A program made the position numbers and the translations under genes. A DNA stretch of 64,000 nt from Acanthacorydalis orientalis (lineage: Eukaryota > Arthropoda > Insecta > Megaloptera > Corydalidae), in the NCBI GenBank assembly GCA_034766995.1, contig CM068317.1, positions 50,038,425 through 50,102,424 on the forward strand, written 5' to 3'. Under the pieces are notes generated by a model that worked only from the letters and a program-made list of their open reading frames with translations, ran no database searches and was not told the DNA's origin. This document shows, one piece after another, positions 12,604 through 27,395 of this stretch (positions are counted from its first letter, which is position 1; each line of letters starts with the position of its first letter).

Positions 12604-14798
12604 CTGTTGTGAAAAAAGTCGAGTGTTTTTACTACGATTCGAATCATCTTTCAGAGAGTACCTTTCACGAATTAATTGTTTTTTTTCCCTCCAAACCTCT
12701 AAGACAATCATGGAATTATAGTTAATGTACAGTGCATGGGTTCGATATAATATTCTACAATTTTCTCGGTGCAACGGCTAGATTATTAAATAGTTCAAGC
12801 CTAGATTGTAAAAATGAATGTACGTACTTTCCCAAGCTCGGACTCCCTCGACGGCGAGTGCGGTATACCACGTAGACGTGACGGTATGTACCAGAAGCTG
12901 ACGTTCACCAGTTCCGGTTCGAGGATGAGATAGAACTTGTCCGGCTGGGACTTGATACGTTGCACCATGTACTCGGTGAGTTCCATCAGACGATCCATCA
13001 GCTTTCCGAATCCCTCTGTGCCCTTTAGAACAAATTCTGTTAGTCACAAGTCTGATATTATTAGTTCATTTTCATAAATCAATTCTTCTCTCCCGTACAC
13101 AAACCACATCAAATTTGTTCCGATCAAAAATGTTAAATGAATTATTATTGATTGTTTTCGATTGTCGCTTAAACGCATTTCGATAGCAACGCTATCCTCC
13201 GCAGAGCGTCGAGATACAGGAAAGTATTATATTTATTCGCGATTAAGATTATTTATAGAGAAAATGATTCGTTCGACCGCTTCTACAAGTAAATATAATC
13301 AATGCATTGTCCTCTATTCTACAGAATTCTTAATTATTATACTAAAGGTCCGATTGAACTCTTAACAGTCACTTTTATTAAATTTCTTGGGTAGTGGTTT
13401 TCTTTTCTTGCACAAATGTCTTTTCCACTTAATCTATACATAATATATATATATATATTTATATTTATGTGTGTGTAATTTCTATGAATTTGTGTGTTAA
13501 CCGTCGACATGATGTACGATGAGTACACACACATTTGTAAATAACAATCGACTGCGTTCATAAATCCATAGCAAAAATAATGCAGGTCCGATGCATCCGC
13601 TCATCGGGATATCAGATGCGACGGGTGCGATCGTCACATCTCCAGTGGCGCAATCGGTTAGCGCACGGTACTTATAAGGCCGTAGCCGTGAGCAATGCCG
13701 GGGTTGCGAGTTCGAGTCTCGCCTGGAGAATAAATCTTTTATATTTTTGTGTTCGGTCGCACGACGGCGCGAGATTTGCGGTCACGAATAGATCCAACCA
13801 GTGAAACGTTCGTTGATTATTCGACATATGTTGAAAAATAAGTTTCAATCCTTCGACCCTTATTAATAAAAACAAGTGTTGTTCAATGTATATTCTTTTT
13901 CCTGCGAAGTTTTATAATTTCGCTTGTTGATTAATTTATGTTGACATTTCGTCGATCTCTTCGTATCTCTACCACGATTTATTTGAATAGGGTCAGCCTT
14001 AGTTGTCGACACACCCCTAAATCACAAATATCCATTTTGAATCTCGCACTGGGTGAATATGAAATGTAGATTTTATGTTGTATCGATTCTTGTACAAGGC
14101 AGAATCTTTCACGAATTCGTTCTTAATTTTTTGAAAACGGTTCAGAAAAAAAATGACTTCTATACAGATAATCTGTGTGTATCTTGGTGTTCTGAACATG
14201 ATAGCAACGACATCGAAATGCGCATTAGTAGCAATCAATTTCGATTAGAAACATTTTTATGATTCAGAGCTGAAAGAAGAATTCATTCGCGGGAGTGAAT
14301 TTGCTCAGTGTCAGAACTGCATTGCGATAGAATTAGAAAAAAAAACTTATCGAAAACCAACTGAGCGTCTAAACGAATCCGAATAGATATTTCTCTGGAA
14401 GATTTTCGACCATTTGTAAGTCGTTTGTTTATTTTATTTCACGCATAGTTCGATCGTTGTATAATCACCTTCGATCTCCACTGCAACCATAACTTGAAGA
14501 TGTCGTTGTGACGTCCGCACTGGATCACTTTGTCGCCGGTGTCGTACTGCACGTCGTACAACTTGTCCTGCATGAATAAATATTCGGCCGACATTTGATT
14601 ACAGCTGATTAAGAGACCCTGCGAAAACAGTTCTGAGTTAGAGAAAATCTCATTAGGTTGCAGTCACTTTTTTGCATAAATTGTCGTTTAAAACAGTCTG
14701 AAAATAATTGAACGTTGGGTGTTGTTGAAAAGGAACATTTTATCATTTCAAATGATTGATTTTATTCCTCATTTTCACTCAAACTGTGTACCTTTTAT

Positions 14799-14863
<65 letters not shown>

Positions 14864-17800
14864 AGTGTCTGTGTGTATGTATACAAACATTCCTTCTACT
14901 GTTGTGTACCTAGTATCACAATACTGAGACCTATTTTAGAGATGTTTTTGCACACAACGACGCCGCCGTTCGAACAATAGTCGACCCTCGCCGACGCAGC
15001 CCCTATTTCATTCCACGATGTCTGCAACGGCGGACATTGTTGTGGAATGTACTTTTTTTTGCTTCGTACGTTCGTCGAGAATGCCGTCATGCCCCTCGTC
15101 AAGCAGCACGGCATGTCTCTCGATTAAATATTTTTATTTGCGCGCATTGTTCAAAGAGGGTTGTTGTTGTTGTCAGCGTTCGCGATTTTGTGTACGTTTT
15201 GTTGCAGTTCTTTAATTAGAATTAGCATGCTGTTGACTTGATTTCTATAAACAGACATTGTACTTGCGTACGCGCGAGTTGAATTGATTTGGATGTTTCC
15301 TAGGGAAGAACAAGCTAATAAAGTTTAAACGTTTTTTTTTTTTTTTTTGACGCGGAATATTTATAGACAGATCTATACAGGAACTGAATTTATGTAAATA
15401 TCCAACCGATTATTAACAATCGTCCGTGTCTAGAACACGATTCACAGTTCGAACCCCTCTGGTACGTCCATTCGACGCGGAATTCTGCGTCGATTCCGGT
15501 CCGACTGGTAACATATGTTTCAGGCCAGGCGGCGTTTAATTAAATTCCTCGAGAAGGGTGCGAGCCGCGCTCGCAAACATCGATCCGCCCGTTCGAGACA
15601 AACTGCACGATTTATGATCATAGTTATTGTTATATTACGATCATTGTTATAATTACGGATCTCGCGTCATTGTTCATCGACTGTGATTCAATGAACGACA
15701 CGGTCGTTCGATACAACAATACGATTGTTGTAAAACGACGCGACGATAAGGTCGGTATGCGAAGCGAACCTCAAACCGGCGAACCTCTATGTCTCGTTCA
15801 TAAATGCCGTCGCATGTTTTTGAACAGGAATTTCGTATCTTGTACAAGGTTGCAACAGGGATTCGAATCTGATAACGAGATACTCACGATTTAACGATAT
15901 TTAAATGTATGCACATAAAAGATGAGATGCGGAGTTGATGAGAATTCAGTTATTCATGTTTTAAAAATAAAATTCTAAATATTAACTCTTCCAGTTCGTT
16001 TCCAATTTTAAAACTCTTCAGTAAACACAGTTTACCGCTAATATTTTTCATGAAAATTACTATTTATGAAGGAATAGAATGATTTTTAATTAGTCGAACA
16101 TCAAAGTCAATCCTTAGGTCGGTGATTAGTATCAGTAAAACATGTGTATTACAAGAAAATAAAGAAATTTAATTAAATATATCATTTTACTTCCTAACCG
16201 CAAACGTTTGACGATCAGCAAACTGACATTTTTTGCACAACGTATGCGTACCAAGGTTGAGGTCGGTTTTTGAAATAACACGAGAGAATTACGGCAATAT
16301 TTGCGATTTCTATTATTACTTTTTAAAAATAATTAGTGATAGTATCGAATAATAGAGTATAACAATGGATATCAGTGTTCTGCGAGTAACAGAAAGAAGG
16401 TAATTTGCAAATAAAAACGTGCGGACACCGGACCGGGCGAGTTAATAACGTTGTGAAGTGTTTGAGCTTCGAGTCAGCTACAAATAATTTTTGCAACAGG
16501 GATGTTTTTGTTTGTTTTAATAATCTTTCTCTGATTACAATGATTCGAATGTCACTATTCAGCTCATTAGCGGTATTAAGAAACATCGGTGTGGGGTATT
16601 TGTACAGTTGCTTAATCATTTTCACAAATAACATCTAAAAAGTATAATTTTTCTGTACGGATATCAAACAATTAAAATACAGAGCTGTGTTTGAAAGAGA
16701 ACGGAGAAAAGAATCGTGTCTATAATAGATTTCCTTTCATTTAAATTCTATTTAAGTAACGATTATCAACTTACGTCTTCTTTGAAATGAATCGTCGAGC
16801 ATTGCAGTAGTGCGCCCATCAGTTTGTGCGGATTCCAAGTGACCGAGTGAGATCTGCAAGAAGAACACGTTTTTGAGCGACAGTCGGTTTAGTGTCATGC
16901 TCGAGATGTTTCAAGAAAACTGTACATTGTTTCAGTTAAATATTTATGTGTGACTGAAGAGCGTCTGTTTCAGTCGGTAAAATGATTTTTCAATCTGTTA
17001 CTAATAACGTTTGGGGTCGCATTGTCGAGGCGATGGAATTTCGGTCGAAATATGCCACAGAGAATCAAAGTAAACGATAAAGAATTCGGTATTGAATTTT
17101 TTGTATTGTTTAGGATATTAATTCGTTTGTAATAGTGGATTTCGCTAGTCAATAATTGCTCTTAAATTTTTTTAAAAGTACAATGTTTACATATTTATGT
17201 ATATAGTTTATTTGATAAAAAATCAATTATAAAATACGAACAAATATCATCCATTGAAATACTTTAAATTTCGAGTAAAATATTAGAGGAACAACTGTGA
17301 TAGTCACTTTTTGTGTTCTGATTCCGATTCATATTTTAACTTTTCCATCCCGGCGCCGTTTTAAAACTCTCAATGCTGATGCAGTAAACACTCCCAGACA
17401 TTCTCATAATTTAAACTATTTAATACATGTTTAAGTTGCGACGGCCAGTTATTTTTAATTACATTATCAGGAGAGCTCTCTAAATTTCTAAGTCTGTCAA
17501 AACACTTCAGTTTCATTAACATTGATTTCGAGCTCGTTTAGCTGACAGTACGTTTTTAAAGAGTCCAGGTTTCTTTTGGACGTCGGCATCTGAATCGGAC
17601 AAAATAACCAAATCGTCGCCACACTATCGACCTCTTCGACCGATGATCGGCTCTATCGACTTTTTAAAAACGTCTATCGGTGCACAACTCTACAATTGTT
17701 TCATTCACGGGCCATCAGTCATCTCGAATATCGATTGCGACACAAACTCGTTGCGGTCTTTGAAACGAACGAACGGCGTAGTTCAGAAAGAGCGAACGAC

Positions 17801-18100
17801 GAATGAGAGACGTCGACAGCAACACACATACGTTGATTATAAGCCTTTCATGTCGACTGCGAAGCCTTGCACGAGGTCTCGCTTCGATGAATTCCTCTCG
17901 TGTCTCGAAACGTCGAGCTTTTATTTAGCGCCGCGGTGAGCGTTCGTTGCATCCAGCGTTTCGATTCAAATCCGTCGGCAGCCGAGCGCGGAGATTAATA
18001 GCGCGCAATTAACGTTTCGGGGGCGTTCGCCAAAGACTCGAAACTAATTGTATATGACGTAATTAATCATGACCGCGGCTTTTATATTCATTACCACCCC

Positions 18101-18136
<36 letters not shown>

Positions 18137-21100
18137 CTTTAAATGGAAATGATTTTCGAAGGCGAAATCACAAATAACTGAGATTCCTGAAACTAGATTT
18201 CGATTTCATGTAACGCCCAATGCAGTAAATTGAAGGATATTAAAATGATATCCTTGTTTAGTAGCATGTATTTCGAAACATGCTGTTAAATGTTAGACGA
18301 CTCATAAATCAAACTTTAGATAATTGTTTAAAGGGCGTTTCTCTAGTTACACATAATTGCTTTTATAGACAAAACGGACAGGTTTTACGTTTCTATCTTC
18401 AATCTTTTTACGGCTGCCTTCACAAAAAATTTGAACATCGGTTCTGTACCGAACTCTTAGAAAAACGGAGTTTCGGGTTCTGTGACAATTCTCTCACATG
18501 TCGGTTATTTTTTACCAAAATGTTCATTGTTTACTTGTAATTGCATTTCATTTCATTGCTTGCAGTCTTTGCTTTGCATTTTGATCTTGATTTATTTACA
18601 TTTTGATGATGATGTTATCATATTTACAGTGTAGCGATACAGAAAAGTCTTAAATTTGTTCTATAAACTATAAACCAAAATCAAAATACAATTGTTGAAT
18701 ATTTTGATAGGAATAAACGCTTCCGGTACATGAAAAGTGATTCAAACATCAGAGATTCAATAAACAATTTAGAATACATGTTCGTCTCCTTTTTACATCT
18801 CTCTCAATATTAATCGTTCTTGTTTTTTTATGCGGTTTCACTCAAAGTCACTGTATCAAGATACAGTTCTAGCATTATGGCTGAATTCACTTGCACAGAT
18901 AAATCTTTTTTTTCCTGCCACGAGCCGAAAACAATTTCTCTGCTCAGAAACGTTAAATGAATCATTTTTGATTGTTTTAATCGAAAATAAAATTTCGAAC
19001 AACAATCAAAAACGTGCGATAATTATTTATTGAAGATTTGTGAGCAGAAAAAATCGTGGGATGAAATGAGAATTCGTTTGTGCGAAGCGTTTCTTTTTTA
19101 TCGCTTAATGGTTTTATTTTGCAAATTTTCAATTTCTGTTCTGTTGATTTCAGTTTTCTCCTCGGACGAACAAGTTAATTAAAATGTTTGTTTTTTGTGG
19201 TCTATATTGATATCTATTTTTCAATTCATGTTTTAATCTCTCTCTTTCTACATATGTGTGTGCGTGTGTGCATCAGTGTGCGTGTGGATTGATTTCGAGC
19301 ACTACATCCCGCACAGAGCAACAGCGATTAAATATTTCATCAATCAAAGCGCTGCGAACTTTGACGGCCCGACGACGGCATCTTCGACCCCATGAATATG
19401 AAAAAAGTACGAATTTTAATTCAGACTCTGTCTAATTTGCACTCGCAGTGCGTGCGGCACTTCCGCGCGCGCACAGCCCACCAGACCGGCGTACAGTGGT
19501 GTGATATTAGCGAGCAGCGCGGGTTCGTCCGTGAACACATGTCGTGAGAGCTAAATCATGTTTCCGCTGCAGGCGTTGCTCGCTCGCCTGATTACGTGGG
19601 AGAAACGCATCTGCTACCCCAGATCAGTGAGCGACAGGCGGAGGCGGCGGCCGCCGTCGTGCACGCGTCCATCTCGTCTGTCGTCTGGATGGAGGAGGTC
19701 ACGCTGACGTCGGATCGGCTAAGCCTCCGCTCTCCTAGCCGAAACGAGAACGATGCTTGTTTTTAATTGAGTCGCTCGGATGGACTTTCGACGATAATCC
19801 GTTCCTCGGATCACACTTAATGGCACGGACGTACGATTCGTACAGCTCTGAATCGGGGTTGTTTTCGCGATCGGGGAAAGTCGCCGTCTCGCTTAAGCAG
19901 ATTAATTTGTTTGTTTTTCGGTAAAAGCGCGACGGCACCGTAACGTCTCGCAATCAAATCGAGACACGCTGATCGTGCCGTGTATTTCCTCCTCGTGCTT
20001 CTGTTACTGAAAATATTCATGCGCGGCGAATAACGGCTTCTGAGCTCAAGCGAACGATTTCCGTAAAGTGGCTTTTACAATATTTCACAGCGGAACGACG
20101 AGATTCCGAACGCGACGCAAAAACGTAAACATGCAAATTAGGGCTTTTTTCACTCTTAGAGGATTACGACGCCCTCAACACTTCAAAACCGCATCCATTG
20201 TACGCACTTGTTTTATGGGTTCGACAATATATCTTATTTTAAATACACACAGCTATATATATATATATATATATATACATTTATGAAGAAATCGAGACAT
20301 TGACGTTTATTTTTGAATCTTTTTTTTCTCTTTAATCAAATGTCTTTATCTCTGACTATCTCTGAAATTTCAATCGAGAAACACTTAACAGTTTCAATCA
20401 AATTAAAGTTTTATCAACACAAGTTACTGAACTGAGACAGAAGGTGTGGTAAAAATAAAACGAGAATCGTTATTCACTTTTCTATTATACCTCCTTGTAC
20501 GGATACGATAATGCAATTATTTCTGGAAAACATTTCGAGGATTTAAGAGACATTCGGGAGAATATTAAAGAAGTATAGCCAAAGGTCGAATAATACTCTG
20601 ACCGGGATAAATATTAAAGTACTACAAGGGTATTAATAAACACTTTTCGTTTCTCTTCAGTCACATTTTGTATTTGCTCACTCTGTTCGAAAACTCGAAC
20701 GTATTCCATCTGATGTAAAAAATACAGTCTTACCTTTCGATTCCTGTTAATCTGGGATGTCTGTATTTGCTCGAGAGTAGGAGACCGCCGCCCCATGCAG
20801 CCTGCAAACAGACGGGAAAAAAACGTTAACATTTGAACTGATGAGAATTCGTCTCGTGCGAGAACATTGTTTCGGTTTCAACTAACGTCGACGTGCAACC
20901 AGAGTCCGTAGCGTTCGCATATGTCTGCGATCGGCATGATCGGGTCGAACGCGCCGAGCACCGTCGTCCCTGCCGTCGCGTTCACGAAGAACGGGATGTC
21001 GCCGCGCGCGCGCGATTCCCGGACGAGCCGCTCGAGCTCGTGCGGGATGAGGCGTCCCTGTTCGTCTGACGGCACCATGATGCAGTAGTCGGTGCCCAAA

Positions 21101-23069
21101 CCGCACACGGCCGCGCACGATTTTATCGAATAATGGCACTGCGTGGGACAGAACAAGTGATGATTCGACACGTGTTCGAAGCAAAAATAAAAACAACGGA
21201 TAAAAAGAAAATACGCAGCCGATTACCTGGTCTGACGTGAACATGACTAACTGTCCTTTGACCGATGCAAGGCCTTTCTCTTTATAATGTGGGAACATTT
21301 TATGACGTGCGGCCAAGAAGGCGTATAAGTTCGATATCGATCCGCCTGGAATAAATAAATAAAAAAAATAATCAATCAACTAGATCAAAGATATTGCAGG
21401 GAAGAGTATGAGAGGGTGAGGGTGGTTCTGGGCGAATGCGTACCGGGTGCGAGAATCGAATCGCCGCCATTCCAACCGATGATCTCGCGCATTTTCTTCA
21501 TGACAACATGCTCCATCAGGATGAACACAGGTGCGATCTCGTACGTGAACATGTTTGTGTTCGCCGTCGCTGTCAACCATTCGCCGGCCATGCTCACGAT
21601 GTCCAGTCCGCAAGACAGTTGGTTCATGAAGCGGGGATGACCTGAAATCCAATTCACAGTCAGTGACAAATCGAGACGTTTGGACGTCTGACACTGTGGC
21701 GAAACTCGCATTCCCACATCAATTGTTCTTTCAACACACAGAATTAATAAAAAAAAATATTCAATCAAATTCTAATCAGACAGTGCGAGGGAATACAAAA
21801 TGTGACAAAAAAGAACGAGAAATGTTAGCGGTTTCTCCATTTTTATCGCGATCAAATTATTCATCGGCCGCTGTTACACGGTACTCTACTTTCAAGATCT
21901 ACAAGATATTTATCTGGCGCTAATAATCTTAATTATTGATTCGCCGTTAACTCTCAAATATCCATCTATTCATCCATCTAAGATCTTTATTTTTCTTCCG
22001 AATTTTTTCCAAAAAAACAACCTTAAACTGTAGTCATGTTACTCAGTGGTCGTTACTCGCTCCACCCGAATGACTGCATGCCCCTCAACTCAATCAACAG
22101 ATATGTTCGTTTCGATAATGTTCAAGTTTTAGGTGTTATTAAAACGAATAAATAATAATAATTATATAAATTAAAACAAACACCTCTCTTTAATAATGTA
22201 AACGCTTAAAAAACGCGACAATATAATATCCGGGCGGTTTAAAAACGAATCCGGTTCGATGATTCAGATATGAACAAAAATATATATTCAAATCGAGAGA
22301 TATTCGCAGATTTTGATATCCGGTACATAAAAAAACAGATTCGTGTCTGTCGATAAACGTACGTTCGACACAACTCCGAAGCGCAGTGCCACACCAGCGG
22401 CCCGATGATGTTTTTATCGTCGCGCGCGTCCACGGAAATAGGGGATGTTTTTCGACGCCGCGGGGACGACGACGTCTAATTCAATACAATCAGTGGTGTA
22501 TTTAACACCACAATATAGGAAATGTATACTTTGTTATAGCACGGCACGTGACCTAGTGGTAGCACGAGTGGAACGAGGGTGACTCTGCTGAGAAATGTCT
22601 GGCGCTGTTCTGGTCGTGGCAGCTCTCCACTCGTTCGTCCTCTTGTATATATGTTTATGTATGTGTATATATATATATATATATATACAGTTTCCTCATG
22701 TGTACGTGCGTTGCAAACTATGGGGAAACAGTATCTGCATTTTATAGCTCTTTCGTTATGAACCTGTGATATGTGTACGACGGGAGCCGTATTGTACAGA
22801 ATTTATCACTGTATCGCGTTTATTATGGGCGACTGTGTTTGTGTGTGTGATGGACATGACACTATTTGAAATTTTCGATATTGTCATGTAAGTATTGTTC
22901 ACGATGAAAATTTATATCATTGTTGCGCGATAAAGATTGTATCTATTTGGTGTACAAGTTAATTCTGTGCCTTTACATTGAATCAGTCATAACTATGGAC
23001 TTTTAATTAAAATATTTTCTTGTCGTTTTAAGGATTTCCAAGTGCCATCCTTAACATTTAAAATGCACG

Positions 23070-23139
<70 letters not shown>

Positions 23140-23553
23140 AGAATTTGATAATAACTGTTTATTAGTGAAAAACACACTACGGATGTTTAAACTGGAGACA
23201 TTACATGAAAACGACACACTTTCGTCAGAGAAAGAGTATGTGTTGTTTGTGTTGGAATGTGTTCGGCTCTCGATCTCGACCGACGGTGAATAACGCCGGT
23301 CTCACAGGTGGATTGAATTAATCGCGCCAATAAACACGGACGTCGACGCACACACGCTGGCACCCTCATGTTTATTCAAATGTCGTTTAAACTGCGTTTA
23401 ATTCGACGCGTGCGGATACTAAATAATAAAGTTTCGGCATCGAATCGTACAAATGCGGCCGCAGGACAAATGCGGGACGGATGTCTCTCTGAACTAATTC
23501 GACGTTTTTGTTTTTCTGTCCTTGTTCCAGATACAAGCAAATGTAACACACGA

Positions 23554-23596
<43 letters not shown>

Positions 23597-25027
23597 GAGA
23601 GAGAGAGAGAAGATGAAATAAGTTTTAAAAGCGTTAGATTTCTCTGTACCGTGAGCTTTTATGTAACTAGAAAACGTCTACAAAAACATTTGTTGTTTGC
23701 ATCTTTGTTTCCACACTTATCTCTTTCAAAGTCCCACCCCCACCGACCTAACCTAAATTTTGCAAGTATTCTCCTTTCTGACCTTTCTGATTTGTATATG
23801 TAGGTCGCCCCTTCTTCTATTATTAGCAAAGTAGTAAAGAAATCAGTGAGAGCTTTGTGTTTACATCATTCCACATAGTTTCTTCTACCTCGTTTCTCAC
23901 CTGTACCGTGACGCTCTGAAGATGATAGAATTGTCATAGAAATGAGCATTAACAACAATCAATAGTAATTTATATTGATTTTTTAAGGTTTTTCTTTGTG
24001 AAGAACCAAAGTTATTTACGAAAGAAATACAGGGTTTTCTAAAACCGGAAAAACCGTGTTGTTGTTCCAGTATCAAATTAACAAACCTGCTGGTTTCAGT
24101 TCTTGTGTTAATCGAATCTAATAAGTCTTCAGCAATAAATTCTTATACAGAATACACCATATTGTCGTATGCGAACATCGTCGAATTGACATTCTTGGCT
24201 CTTCCAATACATTCTTTCACGAACTAAGGCAATGTTTCTTCAGAACGAACACTACGAACACATGTCAGTGTTTCCTTATCTTTAACCGATCCAGTCTCTT
24301 CAAATTCACTTCTTAATCGAATAATTGTTAGATCAGTTGGACGAGAATACCGAGAATAAACAATTTATGAATTGTATTTTTTATAGAATTACCATTTTTA
24401 TAATACAATTGTATTATTTCAGTGCGTTGTTTTGTTGTACACGGAGCTATTACTAAAAATGGCACTGTCCAAACTTAACAAATAGCAAAAAAATACAGCT
24501 GTCATTTTAGCATCTGCGAAATATAACCTCTGAAAAAAAAAACAAATAACCAAACATTCAAAACCATTGATTCTATTCGCATATCACATTCTCTGATAGC
24601 CGAATAATAAAATCGACAGAAATTCATTTCTGGGCCGATAACATTCTCGAGAATGTAATAACGGCGTGCACTGATTCCTGCTGTCGTTCTCTATCGTACG
24701 AAATATGAAAGAGATAATCAACGTTTAATGTTATTCCGCGACAATGACTGTACGTGTACACGAACGTGCCGGCGTGTCCATGTGTTTACGAACGAGGATC
24801 TCGCATAAAAAAGCCAATGTTATTATCTGCAATATTCGTGTAAAGATAAGCGGGGGTGTCGTGCGGTGCGGCAGGAAACCGAGCGCTGGGGGTGAGCTGT
24901 TCGGCGCTGCGTACGTCGCGCTGAATAGCTTGTTAACAGCGCCTAACAGATATCATTTTGATAACAAATTCAATTATGGCCGCGCGCCACCATCAACCAG
25001 GGTGTGTTTACTTTACACACACGCACG

Positions 25028-25100
<73 letters not shown>

Positions 25101-26135
25101 TATATTCATACGGACGGGTGGATGGATGAGTTCGTGACATACGCTCGACGTACAGGGATAATTGTACAAACATTATCTGTCGGCAATAACGAATTTTACA
25201 TTTGACAGCGTTAATCCTTCAGATCAGTTTCCATAAAGTCACCGCCGCATGTAAATATAATGCGGGATATAAAAGTAAACATTGCTTCCCAGTTCTCTGT
25301 TGTGGTGAGATTAATATGTCCTCCTCGGATCGCGGATCTTGTGATTAATTAAAATTTATGTCAGAAATACACACACACACGCGCACATATATATATATAT
25401 AGAGAGAGAGAGAGAGGGGAAGAGGGAGAGAGAGAGACAGAGATAGTGATATAAACGATATGTGCAAAAAATTAGCAAAAAAAATAAAAGTATTGAACAT
25501 TGAATTTTAACTCTGATAAATTAAAACAAGAGATTGAAAAAACACTCGGAAAAAATAAAAAATATATCAAGTTTCTTTCATAAATGAATTCTTTTGTCAC
25601 TCCACAAACCATATCAGATTTTTCCGAGACTGCGTTCTGAGAACGATGGCACTGACATCAAAATAAGCGACAATCAATAATAATTTATTGAATATTTGTA
25701 ATCGAAAAAAAATCAAGTGGTCTGTGAATGAAGCGGGTGGAAGAATTCATTCGCGAAATAAGCGTCGGAACAATAATTTTCTATCCAATACTCGGATCGT
25801 CAGTTACGAAGATTATTATCTCTTCACAACGAAATCAATTCAAAACAAAACCGATCCAAAACTAATTCCCAACAACACCGAAATTAATTTGAAAAATAAT
25901 CGTCCCAATATTATTTAGTAAACAGTGATCTGTAAACGAATTTTCACTGTCCACGTTTTATTTCATCCTTGAACAGATATTGAGAAGATAATCTTCAAGA
26001 TGACACACTTGCGAAAACTAGTACTGGAGAACGGACATTTAGCTGATCCGGAAGGACAATTTGAAAAATGTGTCTACAATTTCTAATTTATCCGCATTTT
26101 TTTTGCGAACGACAAATCAAATTTTACATTTCGAT

Positions 26136-26185
<50 letters not shown>

Positions 26186-26812
26186 GACTTATTTGTATGT
26201 GTGTGTGTACACATGCAGTCGTACGTTATACGAATATAATTGCCTTCTGCGTGAGGTCGCGTTCGGTCTTGAATGAAATAGAATAGGGGCGATACAATAT
26301 AATGGTAGGTGGATCAACGTCACTACTATTACTTTCACTACTACTACTACAACAGCTGCTGCTGCTGCTTCTGCTTCTCTACTACATCTGCGACCGCCGG
26401 ATGGATGGATGGTGGAATCTTGTGTTATTTTCCGATCCACCGCACTAAACCGAACACGCACCACTTACCACACGTTGATTCGTGACGTAGCTCTCTCGCA
26501 CGCTCCTACATATTGTACATACGTTCGCCGAACACTTTTTACACTAAACAAGTTTATATTCGCTTTTTTATTGTACACACACACTATATATATATATATA
26601 TATAATTCCATACAAATGAGATTTCAATTGAAAATCAGAACAGTTTATTAGTAAAAATGTATGAAAAATAAAAAAAAATCATCGAAATTACTTTTTTCTT
26701 TTTTGTTTTTCCCTGAAAGTGATTTCATATATGTCTTTCCGTTTCACTTCTGTAGACGAGGTCAGGTAGAATACATTGGTCAAATACTTTTTTTTCAAAT
26801 CTCTCTCGCTCC

Positions 26813-26884
<72 letters not shown>

Positions 26885-27347
26885 GTGTATGTATGTATGC
26901 TACTGGAATTTCAAAATACGTAGATTGATACACGAACGAGGGTGTATACACCACCCTCGGACTGCAACTGAGTGGCGTAATTAAGGGCACTCGTGTCGCA
27001 ATCCGACAACATGCCATCCTCCCTTCTGTGCGTAATGCTCAATGGAGAAACCCCTTCCGCGATACCCTGCAGGGCAACAAACTGCGATCCGATTATGATG
27101 ACTCGATAGGGACTCCACGACCGACCATCTGTGTGTGTGTATTATATATATATATATATATATATATAAAAGTGTGTGTGTGTGTGTAAAAACGTATATT
27201 GACAGTGATTTTTAACGTGGATATCGGTACGTTCGCCGTTAAAAACAGCTTAATGGTTTTCGGTAACATCCAAAAAAATTCCACACAACATCCAAAACAA
27301 CACAAAAAAATCCTTAATATTTATGTGTGTTTACATACATACACATA

Positions 27348-27395
<48 letters not shown>

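Noticed and set aside
22540..22660. CCTAGTGGTAGCACGAGTGG, resembling a tRNA D-arm
   Set aside because: No matching B box or acceptor stem follows; the sequence cannot fold as a tRNA.
24744..25205. 153-codon plus-strand open frame
   Set aside because: Much of it is translated (TA)n giving Tyr-Ile repeats; no family match and no splice signals.
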